Assembly (NCBI GenBank): GCA_963682055.1
Contig: OY821746.1
Coordinates: forward strand, 5,305,992 to 5,369,991
Source: Primula veris
Taxonomy: Eukaryota > Streptophyta > Magnoliopsida > Ericales > Primulaceae
Direction: 5' to 3'
DNA length: 64,000 nt
The notes below the pieces were generated by a model that was not told the origin of the DNA, ran no database searches, and saw only the letters and a list, made by a program, of their open reading frames with translations. Position numbers and translations under genes: made by a program. Positions 36,801-48,800 of the stretch are shown piece after piece (position 1 is the first letter of the stretch; every line of letters begins with the position of its first letter).

Positions 36801-39800
36801 ACTCTGGTAGCTTCCGTTGATATATAGTTTTGGATTTTATAGGAAAAATGTGACCAAATGATGGATTACATTAGAAGGCTTAGACAATGTATTAAATGGT
36901 TTCAAGAGCTTGAAGGGAACTACCTCTCAGAGCAAGAGAAGCTAAAAGATCTTCTAGACGCGACAGAGAAGAGATTCACAGAGATGGGTACGTTTTGGTT
37001 TGTCTTTTTACACTTTGTTCGGAGTTTGTTAAAATTTCGAACCGGTAATTAATGCAATCTTATTTGCTTGATGACCTTCAGAGGTGTTGATGAAGGCAAA
37101 AGAAGAGGAATGGGATGCTATAGTTACCGAGCTTAGGAAAAATAACTCATTTCTACAAGAGAAGCTTACCAAGGAAGAATCTGATAAGCTGGTTAGTACA
37201 TATAAGCATTTAACATTCTGTTGGTGGCTGTTATGCATTATATATGGAATTGTCGTATTTAAGGTTCTGCTGTTCTAATGTTAAATTTAGGCTGCAATTG
37301 ATTCTCTTTGTAAAGAGAAAGAGACTAGAGTTGAAGGAGAGAGGTTGATATCTTCCCTATCTGAAGAGTTACAAAGTGTTCAACGAGAGAACTCAACAAA
37401 TTCTCAGAAAGTATTTCATCTTCTATTTTTCACTTTTCTATATGACTATTTCCATGTTTTTACTTTATACAATTGTTTCACTGATGATTTTTTTTTTTTG
37501 TTGGTTTTTTCAGATTTCATCACTTAATGATATGTACAAGCGCTTGCAAGAATATAACACTAGCTTGCAGCAATACAACAGCAAACTCCAATCAGAACTT
37601 GCTTCTACCAATGAAACTCTTAAGCGTGTAGAAAAGGAGAAAACATCAGTTGTTGAAAATCTCAGTGTCTTGAGAGGCCATTACAACTCGGTGCAAGATC
37701 AGCTAACTTCATGTCGAGTAAGTTCATTATTATATTCTTGTATACAGATGATATACTTAATCTCTGGATTTAATTTGGTGTAGATGATGGGTTACAATGA
37801 GAGTAATTTTAAGCCTTTTTTCGTTTTTTTCCTTTGCTTTGATGCCATATTTTCTCTTTGCTTTTCAGTTTTCACTGTTAGCATTACAGTGTTGGGTTGG
37901 ATTTTTGTATCACTGTTTGGATTTTACTCCTGAGTCTTGACATATTTTAAGATATGGTATTGTTGAGCTGTCATTTACTCTAGCTCCTTGATAAATAATG
38001 TTTTCATGCAGATTTGTTTCTGTAACATATGAATCTACTCTTTTGGCAAATGACTAGTTTATGTATGTAATATCAACACTATTTGACTGGTATTTCTATA
38101 AGCTGTCAGATTATCTAGTCCTCGGGATAAATTCTGTTATGGGTTCTCTTTTATTTCTAGATATGTTAGTGACTCGTCATTATAAAATGTTCCTAATATT
38201 TTCAGATTGATTGTTTGGTTAGGCTTCTCAGGATGCGACCGTGAAGCAAAAAGAAGCTCTAGCTAGTGAGGTTGGTTGCCTTAGGGGAGACTTACAACAA
38301 GTTAGAGAAGACCGTGATCGCCAGTTAGCACAAGTTCAGACTTTAACGGCAGAAGTGGATAAGTACAAAGACCGTACGGGAAAATCGTTGGCTGAGTTGG
38401 AATCCTTGGCATCAAAATCAAACGCGTTAGAGGTGCATTTTCATGATTGTCATCTTTTTTTGTGTGTGCTTATTTTTATGCTTTATTGACTTAACTCGTG
38501 GAATTATGTTTGTCAACATTAGGGGATATGTTCGTCTCAAAGTGTGCAAATACAAACACTACAAGGTCAACTTCGTGCTGCAGAAAGTAAACGTCAGGTA
38601 CTTTTAGGCTTTATAGCATGTTTTTTGTGTGTGTGCGTTTTCTATACATCTGTTCTATTATGCACTTTTCATGGTTACTATTTACTAACTATATTTTGTT
38701 TATTCAGATGTCGGATCTATCAGTAGTGGAGACCAGAACTGAATATGAAGAACAAAACAAACTTATTTATGAGCTGCAAAGTCGTCTGGCAGAAGCAGAA
38801 TTGAAAATAGTCGAAGGGGAGATTGTGCGCAAAACATTACACAACACGATATTGGTAATTTTTTTTTTTTTCGAAAAAACTTTTCAGTGGCCTGCTAAGA
38901 ATCAAATGCTAATTATATTCAATTGCAGGAGCTTAAAGGCAATATCAGAGTCTTTTGTAGGGTGAGACCCTTTCTGCCTGATGACAACACATGCTCAGAT
39001 ACAAAAATTCTCTCTTATCCCACGACAACAGAAGCACTTGGACGGGGAATTGATCTGTTAAGAGAAGGTACATACATACACATTCCTTTCGTACAAAGAA
39101 TGTATTTTGTATAGTTATTTTCTTTTATCCAAAGTTAATTTCAGGCTTCGGGATATGTTTTATCAATCTATAGGTAAAAAGCATTCTTTCACGTTCGACA
39201 AAGTATTTGTTCCTGAAACATCACAAGACGATGTTTTTGTTGAAATTTCTCAACTTGTCCAAAGTGCGCTTGATGGCTATAAGGTAATCGTCCAACACCG
39301 TTTTTCAGTTGCCATTTTTATAAGTCGTACAACTTTGCTTGTTATAGCACTGTATAACATGACTAATTGTGTTACAAGGACCCACATCTGAAAACTGTAC
39401 TTTATTAGTTTGCTTAAATGTGATTGTAGTTGCACTAAAAAGGTCTGCAAAACAAAAAGTTGCTGTAACCATTATAGATGAAAAAAAGATATAGTACCTG
39501 TCGTCCTTAATCCTTAATCTTTTTTTATTCTTGAGTCCACATTTGGACTAAATCTAATGCTATATTTTTTAACTAATGCACCAACTTCACCACTAATAAG
39601 CCACACCAAGCAAGATGCATATAATCCAACAAGTGGATCTATCTCTTGGCCGAGACCTGGAAAGTTCATCCTGTTATTTATTGTCGTGTACCCTTTTCCC
39701 ATTGTGCTATGCCACCTTATGTGATGACTAGTATACAAAATATAGGCTGCTGCTATTATTGTATGTATCTTATTTGTAAATTTTCAAATGGTTTTATACC

Positions 39801-42159
39801 CCGAGTCTATGTTTACTAAGTAAATACTTCAAGTCGGTGTTAGGTGTGAAAAGAATAATATAATTTAACTTAATAAAAGGCGATTGACATAAATGGAACA
39901 TGGGTCAAAATTGGCAGGTTGTGTTAAATAAAAATAATATAGGTAGGCCCTTGTATGAACTGTTTATATACACATAAGCACATACAAATATATAGTACCG
40001 AGTAGATGCTGTGTTTTAATGCATGCCATTAGAATTTTCTGTTAGTTAACAAAAGCTTTAGATAATGACTTTGGTCTTTTTCTCTAGGTATGTATATTCG
40101 CTTATGGTCAAACTGGGTCGGGTAAGACCTACACAATGATGGGTAGGCCTGGCAATCCAGATCAAAAAGGGTTAATACCTCGTTCCTTACAACAAATATT
40201 CCAGACCATGCAGTCTCTTAAATCCCAAGGGTGGAAGTACGAATTACAGGTGTGTATTAGTTATATGATATCTTAGCTTGAATAGTCTTGATTTGAATCA
40301 AGTACAGATGTGTGGCGGGTTTGAGTACTGATTTTATTAACATTGTAGGTGTCCATGTTGGAAATATACAATGAGACGATACGTGATCTACTATTAACAA
40401 GTCGACCGACAGATTTGCCACGAGCAGAAAATGCGGTCGCGGGAAAGCAGTATATAATAAGACACGATAACGGAAATACCCATGTATCTGATCTGACAAT
40501 TCTTGATGTTCATAGTACTAGAGAGGTCTCCTATCTCTTGGACCAAGCTGCAAGAAGCAGGTATTGAAAGTTGGATATGTTTTTACATTTTTGTTTGTTA
40601 AAGCTTATTAGGAATTACCTTTGACCTTCTTATACCTTAAAGAACTATTTGTTAAGTTTTTGTCTGACTATTCAGACGATGCATTTGCGTAGTAGTAACT
40701 AGAATTACAGACATATGAAAATGTGTTTCTTTTTGTACACTCGTGTCTACATGGAGTTACCTAGTCCAAAGCATGTAATTTCTAAGGCTCCATTTGGTGC
40801 AAGAATTTTTCTGGGACGAAATGTAATTGGAAAATTAAATATATTGAAAGAAATCATGGATCCAAGAACTATTTTTCTTCCTTCACATTTTCTGATAAGG
40901 ATTCTTTGCACCAAACGCTGCCTCAAACTTTGCAGGTACTAAAAGTTGAATATCTGTACGTGTGATATTTATGTTTTACTCTTTAAGGTTATCTTTAACT
41001 TTTTGTTGATTTACACCTTAAAGAAAGTAATATTTGATATTCTCGGGAGACAACGCGACCAATGCCATTGTAACTAGTTGTAAATTGTGCGCCTTTTTCT
41101 TGTACATGCCCATGTATGTACATGTTATGTTGGTATAAAAGATGTAAGTATTTATGCAACTCTTTTTCTTGTTTAGGTCTGTCGGCAAGACCCAGATGAA
41201 TGAACAGTCCTCAAGAAGTCATTTTGTGTTTACTCTTCGTATATCCGGTGTGAATGAGGTATTTGTAGTTTTATGACTTTGAGTTACAATGTTTTTGACA
41301 AATTTAGAATTATTATGACCTTAAAAGAAAATTAATAAAAATGGTAGGTTACGGAGCGACAGGTGCAAGGAGTCTTGAATCTCATAGACCTTGCAGGTAG
41401 TGAACGTCTCTCCAAGAGTGGGTCCACGGGTGGAACACTTTTGGAAACCCAGGTACTAAAATTGAAAATCTCCATACTTAAATATTTTCTAACATTTTGA
41501 AATGAACTTTCCGTTTTAGGATAATATTTTTATAATCATGCAGTTCATCAATAAGAGTTTGTCCTCCTTGAATGATGTCATAACTGCTTTGGGAAGGAAG
41601 GACGACCATATTCCATTTAGGAACTCAAAACTCACCTATCTTCTTCAGGTAAATGGTCTTTCTTTTTAATGTTCTTCTAGCAAGCGCTTATAAAAAAAAT
41701 ACATTATTAACATGACTAAATGAGTGTTATCCTTCTTTCAGAGTTCTCTTATTTAGTCTTTGTCGCATGTGATTTGCATAAATGTATGATAAGCATGATT
41801 ATATTACTTATGAAACCGACAAAAAATAAGTAGAAGCAGACGGAATTATAATACAGGAAATATGAGTGCTGCCCTTCTTTCAGTCTTTAGTTAGTCCTTG
41901 TCACATGTGATTTGCGTATATATATATATATATATATATAAAATACATTATTAACATGACTAAATGAGTGTTATCCTTCTTTCAGAGTTCTCTTATTTAG
42001 TCTTTGTCGCATGTGATTTGCATAAATGTATGATAAGCATGATTATATTACTTATGAAACCGACAAAAAATAAGTAGAAGCAGACGGAATTATAATACAG
42101 GAAATATGAGTGCTGCCCTTCTTTCAGAGTCTTTAGTTAGTCCTTGTCACATGTGATTT

Positions 42160-42228
<69 letters not shown>

Positions 42229-42762
42229 ATTTACATGATTACATCCTTTTAAAGCTGACCCAAATTTAGTTCAAGGAGACGAAATTATAATCGAAAATGA
42301 TGTTGAAGATACTTCAAGAACTAAGTTGCTGAATTTCCCTCTCGATTCATAAAACCATCCAAGTGTTTTTGAGCTAGTCTTTATCGGATGAGATTTGCTA
42401 ATGTTCGTGATTACTGATTACCATACAATTTTATCAAACACAAAACTGACAAAAGTTATTACTTGTGACTGACGTCCAAAATATTACGAGAACCATGTTA
42501 CTGTTTTTTTATTTTCTACCTGTTCAAAATATTTTGAATATTGTCTGACGGATCTATGGATGATATGCATGCAATGCAGCCTTGCTTAGGTGGAGATTCC
42601 AAAACTTTGATGTTCGTGAATATATCTCCCGAACCTTCTTCCGTGGGAGAATCGCTATGTTCTCTTAAATTTGCAGCAAGAGTTAACGACTGTGAAGTCG
42701 GGACTGCTCGTCGACAAACAAGCAACTTGCGCTCATCAGATTCTCGATTGAGCTATGGCTGA
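33828..42762 (+). CDS. ATK1: Minus-end kinesin-14 (ATK1/ATK5 type), 17 exons
   Basis: C-terminal-motor kinesin that walks to microtubule minus ends and focuses spindle poles. Exons: 33828-33872, 36000-36257, 36843-36987, 37082-37191, 37291-37410, 37514-37717, 38223-38432, 38523-38597, 38708-38854, 38929-39067, 39174-39283, 40088-40249, 40349-40560, 41177-41258, 41348-41452, 41544-41648, 42580-42762. Phases close to 803 aa, close to Arabidopsis ATK1. The N-terminus ([26 protein letters not shown]-like [10 protein letters not shown]) is the basic microtubule-binding tail. Residues about 90-438 are coiled coil ([20 protein letters not shown]). The neck and motor start at [19 protein letters not shown] (439), with P-loop GQTGSGKT (528-535), switch I NEQSSRSH (654-661) and switch II DLAGSE (687-692). 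It ends SDSRLSYG, as in ATK1. Two in-frame ATGs open exon 1; the first is used here. The loop-12 segment reads GGTLLETQF where ATK1 has GDRLKETQA. ATK1 versus ATK5 orthology is unresolved. Confidence 0.95.
34005..35900 (+). repeat. Tandem array of about 195-bp units in kinesin intron 1
   Basis: About ten units fill most of the 2127-bp intron. Each contains a GGTTTTAGTCTAT start, GTGTTCCAGTAAAAAGTA, TTTTACCCCCAATTT, TTGTTTTATATTGAATAA or a TATTAGATTAATTC variant, and TTTCTGTACAGA. The TGTACAG motif recurs near 34174, 34378, 34570, 34767, 34957, 35157, 35349 and 35519. Two unit types alternate in the centre, giving a 380-396-bp higher-order period. Both ends are more diverged. Antisense frames of about 65 aa starting [10 protein letters not shown] recur simply because the unit recurs. 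Confidence 0.93.
40783..40925. mobile_element. MITE-like insertion in kinesin intron 13
   Basis: Ends are imperfect inverted repeats: GGCTCCATTTGGTGCAAGAA on the left against GGCAGCGTTTGGTGCAAAGA (complement of the right end). The interior is also self-complementary around GGATCC. Length is about 140 bp. The TTTGGTGCAA end resembles hAT-type MITEs; no clear target duplication was identified. Confidence 0.5.
41697..42160 (+). repeat. 244-bp tandem duplication in kinesin intron 16
   Basis: A block beginning ATACATTATTAACATGAC is repeated almost perfectly 244 bp later (about 41699 and 41943). Copy 1 ends in a (TA)n tract (41918-41940) and copy 2 in a (CA)n(TA)n tract. Confidence 0.95.
42161..42229. 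repeat. (CA)n(TA)n microsatellite
   Basis: About 23 CA units (42161-42206) are followed by about 11 TA units. It lies in kinesin intron 16, at the end of the second duplication copy. Confidence 0.97.
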
Positions 42763-43894
42763 TTTCTCAACTGAATTATGGCTAATTTTTTGTCATTTTA
42801 TGTTTTACAAATATTCTAACGTAGATAGAGGTTGTTTGTAATTTGTATAGGCAAGAAGAGTATTTGGCTCGTTAGTAGTTATATTCTTCTTTGCCCACTG
42901 AATCAAGGAAACTTGTGTGGTAAATTTCTGGTGCAACAGCTTTATTGCTCCAAGTATGTTTGTTAGCATTTTATTCCTCTTTGGGATTGTATTGGAGGTT
43001 ATTATAATAGATTAAAGTTTGTGCTTGCTACAAACTTTATTTTTTTCTATTATGCTTCTCAGTTGTAGTGTTGTACAATGTTTGGTTGAGCTGATTAGAA
43101 TGTGAATTGCGATAGAAGGCTAAAGGTTTAAGATGGAATATCTTAATTTGTTTTTCATTCGAAAATCAACAGTTGATTTGCTTAAAAGCTGATGCTTTAT
43201 TTGTACTCAATATGGCAACGGAGTGAAACTGCGAAAATTATTTCCTTCTCAGGGTGATAGTTTGAAGTTAGGACACTGCCGATGAATATGGATTTTAGAT
43301 ATCCGGTTGTTTAAACTGATCCCTTGACTGTGTTGGCTTTGGGTTTGCTACGTATGGTTCAAGTGGTTATGTACATTGTGACCCCTACTGAAATATTTAA
43401 CTGAAACTGTTGGGTGGTGTTGAAGTTTTGTTGTTGACATATTGTGCATAAAGTGACGAGTTACTTTGGTTTCTCGAGGTATTTTCTGTGGAGTTAATCT
43501 AGCATATTTTCTCTAATTGGGCAAGGTTAAATAATAAATACAGCTGAAAGTATTGAGATGTGAGATATCTCAGCCATTGATTAAGTTAATAAGTACACTC
43601 TCTCAAGGAACGCACAGTTGTGATTTGGTGTAGCATGGCCGCTTTTGTAGTTAAGGGCTGATTATAGAAGAATAAGAATATATTAGGTTAAGTAACACGG
43701 ACACCCCCGATTGTTTCCAGATTCAAAAAATTGTAACTTGAATCATTAAATCGCGAACATCTTCTTCGTATCAAGTCCTAATCGATTCCATGATTCAAAA
43801 TTCACTCAAGCACATAACAATATTCATAATTATACCTCCCCAAAACATTTGGCTTTCTAGCTTATAACCATAACTGAGTAATAGCTTTACCTGG
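42763..43894 (+). other. Kinesin 3' flank
   Basis: The first few hundred bases are the probable 3' UTR. The remainder has no recognisable gene. Confidence 0.5.
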
Positions 43895-44278
43895 TCCAAA
43901 AGAGTGATGAAAAGCTAAAAAAAGAGCACCAACATCTCAGACTTTTTCATTTCTAGCTTCTTTAGCCTTTCTAGTTTCTACCCAAAAACCTTTCTATTCA
44001 TAAGCAAATAGATCTAGCTAACCAAACACCACATACTGTTTTTAAAAGCTGAAAGAAAAAAGTTGATGCCAAACAGGCCTTTAAAATCCAAAAGAGTGAT
44101 GAAAGGCTATAAAAAAACACCAACATTTTGGTCCTTTTCTTTTCTAGCTCTTTTAGTCTTTCTAGATTCTACCCAAAACCTTTCTATTCAGAAGCAAATA
44201 AATCTAGCTAACCAAACATCGCATGCTTTTGTTAAATTAAAAAGCTATGGAAAAAAACTGAACTTTGGATCAAATTAC
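43895..44278 (+). repeat. 192-bp tandem duplication upstream of DUF1995 gene
   Basis: Two copies start TCCAAAAGAGTGATGAAA at 43895 and 44087. Each contains CACCAACAT, TTTCTAGC, TTCTACCCAAAA, CCTTTCTATTCA and CTAGCTAACCAAACA. The second copy ends about 80 bp before the start codon, so the duplication lies in the proximal promoter or leader. Confidence 0.88.
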
Positions 44279-44360
44279 TGGGACCATTAATAAAATAAAC
44301 CAACCACCTTATCCTGGTTCTAAATTCTTCACTCTCGCTATCTCAACACTTGATAAAAAA

Positions 44361-45347
44361 ATGGCTTCTCTTCTTTTAAAGATCAATTTACAACTTAATA
44401 AATCCTCAAAAAACCACTCATCAATACATCAATTCAATCCCACTTTGCCAACTTCAACTTCATTTTCATATTTTCTATCTACCAAAAAAACCCACTTGAA
44501 AAACCCAAAAAAGATTCAACCTTTACAAGTCCATTCTTCTATATCCTCTCCAAACCCACCCAAATCCAAACAAGAAGCTATTAACCAAGCCATTGCTTCT
44601 CTCTCCTCCACTTTATCAAAGCCTCTTAATAACCTCAATTTATCCGGAAAATTAAAAAAGGCAAAGCAACCCAAGTTACGCGTAGAAATCCCTCTCATCG
44701 ACGACTCGCCGGATTCCCTCACCCAGTTGGCACGCGAGGTTTTCGGTGAAATTCCCCTGAGAAAAAAAGGATCTTTTGCTAAAATTATTATGTTTTGGCC
44801 TAATGTTGAGTTAACAGAAGCTGGGAATAAATCTTTTTCGAACTCGGATTGGGTGAAATACGGGGATATATCGTCGGTTGGGGAAAATTGGGTTCCGGGT
44901 TCTGCTGACGTGGCGGTGTTTTTGGCTCCCGAGGTTGTGAATTTGGATGTGATGAGATTCGTGACGGAGAGGTTTTATCCTAAACCGGTTGTGATTTTTA
45001 ATCCGAAATGGGGGTTTGAAGAGGAGGAAAGTTTCGATGACTTGTGCGGGTTTGTTGGGTCGTTTGAGGTGGTTTATTCGTTCATGGGGTTGGAAGTTAG
45101 AGGGATTTTAAGTAGGAGAAACGGTGTCGTTTTTAAGTGTGTTAGAGATGGGGTTTTGAGTGGTGAGAAATGGAATGTGTTTGTTGAAGAAGATGGGGAA
45201 CTGAAGTTAGTGACTGGGTTTGGTTCGAGGCCGTCTATTGGTGAAGTTGAGAATGTTTTGTACAATTTAATGGCTGTGAATTCGCCGATAACCAAGTCTG
45301 CCAAGTTCTTGAAGGGTTTGGTGTCGAATGTAACTGGTAAAAAGTAA
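44361..45347 (+). CDS. DUF1995 chloroplast-targeted protein
   Basis: A 328-aa protein with an N-terminal Ser/Thr/Lys-rich, acid-poor stretch (MASLLLKINLQLNKSSK..., roughly 55 residues) typical of a plastid transit peptide. The mature part fits DUF1995: KQEAINQAIASLSSTLSKPL, LRVEIPLIDDSP, GSADVAVFLAPEVVNLDVMR and PKPVVIFNPKWGF. The family includes LPA3-type photosystem II assembly factors and plastid proteins of unknown role; the exact function here is not known. An upstream in-frame ATG at 44265 would add 32 unlikely residues, and 44361 gives a proper transit peptide. The coding part is one exon, but a strong donor overlaps the stop codon. Tandem duplication in its promoter. Convergent with GAUT12, with 521 bp between stops. 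Confidence 0.75.
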   Translation: MASLLLKINLQLNKSSKNHSSIHQFNPTLPTSTSFSYFLSTKKTHLKNPKKIQPLQVHSSISSPNPPKSKQEAINQAIASLSSTLSKPLNNLNLSGKLKKAKQPKLRVEIPLIDDSPDSLTQLAREVFGEIPLRKKGSFAKIIMFWPNVELTEAGNKSFSNSDWVKYGDISSVGENWVPGSADVAVFLAPEVVNLDVMRFVTERFYPKPVVIFNPKWGFEEEESFDDLCGFVGSFEVVYSFMGLEVRGILSRRNGVVFKCVRDGVLSGEKWNVFVEEDGELKLVTGFGSRPSIGEVENVLYNLMAVNSPITKSAKFLKGLVSNVTGKK

Positions 45348-45437
45348 GTGTAATTCGACTTCTGAAAGATACCTCTTGTGAAGTGTTGTGAATTGTTTTG
45401 TTGTTGTAATATCTCAACAAGTTGACTTATTTGTCAG
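45344..45437 (+). other. Candidate 94-bp intron overlapping the stop codon
   Basis: AAAAA|GTAAGTG at 45344 is a near-ideal donor and TTATTTGTCAG ending at 45437 a good acceptor, with a T-rich interior. Splicing would join AA to GTAATAA, recreating AAG TAA, so the protein end is the same whether or not the intron is removed. The call is inferred from sequence alone. Confidence 0.45.
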
Positions 45438-45868
45438 GTAATAAAAAGAATTAGTCTTTCGATGGTTTGCTCACATATCAGTCCATTATGTTTGCATTGG
45501 TTCTTACTCTTGGTGTTTTTAACAACAATTCTGAACAGTGTTGATTGACTTTGCGGTAATTGGTTTTTATTTGGCAATAATGAACATCTCCCTCATCTTG
45601 CATACTGAAACATTGTACTTATTTACAGAGTAGAATTTCTATTCATATATACTTGAATAGAAAAACTCAAAGTCCAAGAGTATTTTTTTGTGTGGAAATA
45701 GTAAAAAGTACACAATCCGGAACATGTATGTCAACCAAAAAATTAAAGTACAAAAACTTGAAGTCTATTTCTATCATATGCTAGTAGCATGAACCAGGAA
45801 CTGCCCCCTTCTTTTGGTTTGATGTTCAACTATCTTTTATCATTTTGGAGCAATATCATCGACTCATT

Positions 45869-48800
45869 TTACGATGCTCTTATATGACATCCTTTGATAA
45901 ACTTGTCAGAGTAATTCACATACTTGGTCCATAGCGGCTTAAGTTGTGGGAATGCAATATCTAGCCATGGTTTAGCTCGGCCGTTAAAATGAACAACACC
46001 AGCGTTTTCAGCATCTGTAAATCTTGTATTATCCTGGTATCCCAGGCCCAACATGTGCCAAAAAGGATCAATGATATGTACATAACCATGAAATGCTATC
46101 AAACCTGGAGGTAAAGTGCCTAGTTGCCACAAACTGAGGTCTGATTTTAAGTTCTGCGTAAGAAAATTTAAAATTGTTATACATCCATGTATTATATTTG
46201 CTTGTTATATATTTCCTTTCAATTAAATAATTAGCAAAATAAGAATTTTTCTATATCGCATTAATGTAAAGGACAGAAATGGTCCCCATACTTTGAGATG
46301 AAATTTGATTTGGTCCCCATAGTTAAAGTTGTAACATACTGGCCTCATAGTTTGAACAGTTACGTTGGCGCCCATAGTTTAAGTAAGTAATGGCTTATGG
46401 GGACCATTAAAGTTAGACTTGAGGACCACTTGTGTAACATATTTAAAATATGGGGACTAATAGTGTAATTTACTTAAAATATGGGTGTTCAATATTGTTT
46501 TAGTTGAACTATGGACCTATTGAAATTCTACGTAAAGAAGATGATCATAAGTGCTGCAACTGAAACTATGGGTATCAAATGGAAATTTGATCAAAAGTAT
46601 GGGCTTATGGGGACTGATTGTTGTATTTCACCCGTGTTATTGGGATGTTCTGGTCTGTACTCTGTTGTAGAAGAAAAAATGTGCTTTATGTTTACCTCTT
46701 CTTGCCAGTAGTGATATGTGCTACTTATATTTGTCTTTCTCCAAGCATCTAGATCAAAAATGTTCATGCCATAAGCCCATGCACATTCATTAGGGTCAAG
46801 TTTTTTGGATATCAAGGGATGAGAAAAATTCAGATAATTTTTCAATCGCTTTGACATCACATATTTGTCACCTCCTGTGCATGTTTCTACTGCCCCGTTT
46901 ACTTTTCCATTCATGTCGATATCCCATAGTGGCGAAAGATCGGTCTGAATTACAACATCGTCATCCAAAAACACTATCTTATTGAGACTAGGAAACAACT
47001 GCACAGAAAAAGGAACAGATTAACAGTGATGATATAAAAGTTCCTTATATATATTATTTTTTTGCTTTCCCCTTTTAGTTTCTTGATGCGGGTAAAGAAT
47101 TTTTCTGTGTTGGGAAAATGATCCTTGTTTTACCTCCCCAGAAGCTTTAAAAAAAAGGATAAAATAACAGAATTTATTATAAAGTATAAACCAGCCAATA
47201 TGGTATTTTTGAGGTTTTTTAAGTCCATATGATTTGTAAAATTTACCTCGGGGAGATGTATCCTTATGTGATTCATTGCTGAATTGTATTTTGGACTTAG
47301 TGCTTGCAACTTTGCAGCAATAATTTTTGGTCTCTCGGTATTATTCGAAACAATAGCCAAGGAACCGCCTCTGAATTTCGACCTAACTTTCTGATCTTTC
47401 TCCATAGCTTCTAAAATTGGGACCTTCCCTTTTGTTAACCAATCGAAATGGTGCAACCCTTTAATCTCAATCACGGCTGGTGTTAAAGGGTGTAAAGAAA
47501 ACCAAGCTTGCATTGGAGAATATGTCTTTTTATCGGTAATTACGTGAAGCACTATTTTATCAGGAGACAGAGAATTGTGGACAAGAGATGACGCAACAAC
47601 TGACGCTGCTAGTACATTGTCAGAGGCCAATATGAAGTGTAAAAAGGAGTTGTCAACAAGGGCTGGAACCCTTTCTGGTGTGGGGAGTTGTAGGCGAGCT
47701 TTGGAATTTGTCGAGTGCTCATTGGCTAGCTTTAGAGTAAGGCAATGGAGTTGTTTTGGTATGCTGCTGGAAGCTACATGGCGGTAGAGATATTCTTGAA
47801 TTTTAGCTGTTCGAGTCGTCTTTTCAAGAAAATTTACCTGAGGAAATTCAGAGGTATGTGAGTCACAATACTAAGAGCTTATCTTTTGATTTCAGAGGGT
47901 GATTAAAGTTTCAGCAATTAGTACACTACGTTTACATTTCTTGACGATTTCTTACAATTACCGTACCAAATCAGAGTAAAACATAATTTAATTTGCTAAT
48001 TAGTTTCAAAAAGAATTAATTTATGTACCACCAAACCTGTTTTTAGTATTGTGTGCACTATTCTATCACGTTTTTTTTCAATTTTTATCCCCGTTTTATG
48101 TTTTTTTTTTTATGTAGTGTACAAGCAGGAAAACAAATGTTGATTAAAAAAAAGGAAAACAAATGTTAGGTTGGTCTAATTATTGCTAATTTTTGTAAGT
48201 TGGTCAACAAAATCGAAATCTAAAGATACGTTACTGTTTAAAAATTAGCAAATGTTTATTATCTGATCTGCGTTTCCAAGATTGGGATTGATTTCTAATA
48301 AACCTGACACACTAGCTGATATTTTCTATAGAATTTGATTCAATAGGGTAAAAAAATTCTGATCTCTTAAGCGAATCAATAAACTCAGTTCTGGTTATTT
48401 GCTTAAAAGAGAGGGTACCTAAAACGAGATAAGGAGTTCAATAACAAATTTAGTCCGAAGGGAGAAAATAGGGCTGAGGAATACCATGGCTTTGAGCCTC
48501 GTAGCAAAGGTCCTTGCGTCTGGTCTCTTATCCTTCATTTCGGAGATGAAATCTTTTAAAGTTTGCGGACTTTCATAGTCTTCATGTACTTCATTATCTT
48601 TGTCGGGGTCTTCCAAGACTTGATAGATTTCTTGTGGGACCTTCTGAAAATAAAGAGATTTGGCTGAAAGTTCTGTACAGAGGTCGAAAAATAGCTTAAA
48701 AGTATGAAGAAGAAGAAAAAGAAATGTAAAACAAGGAGATTACTGTTGATTCTTTTCTTCCAATGATCTTTGGCCCTAGTCTTTTCCCCAAACAACCTGC

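Noticed and set aside
44265..44360. Upstream in-frame start for the DUF1995 protein
   Set aside because: It would put an unlikely peptide before a good transit peptide; the ATG at 44361 begins MASLLL.
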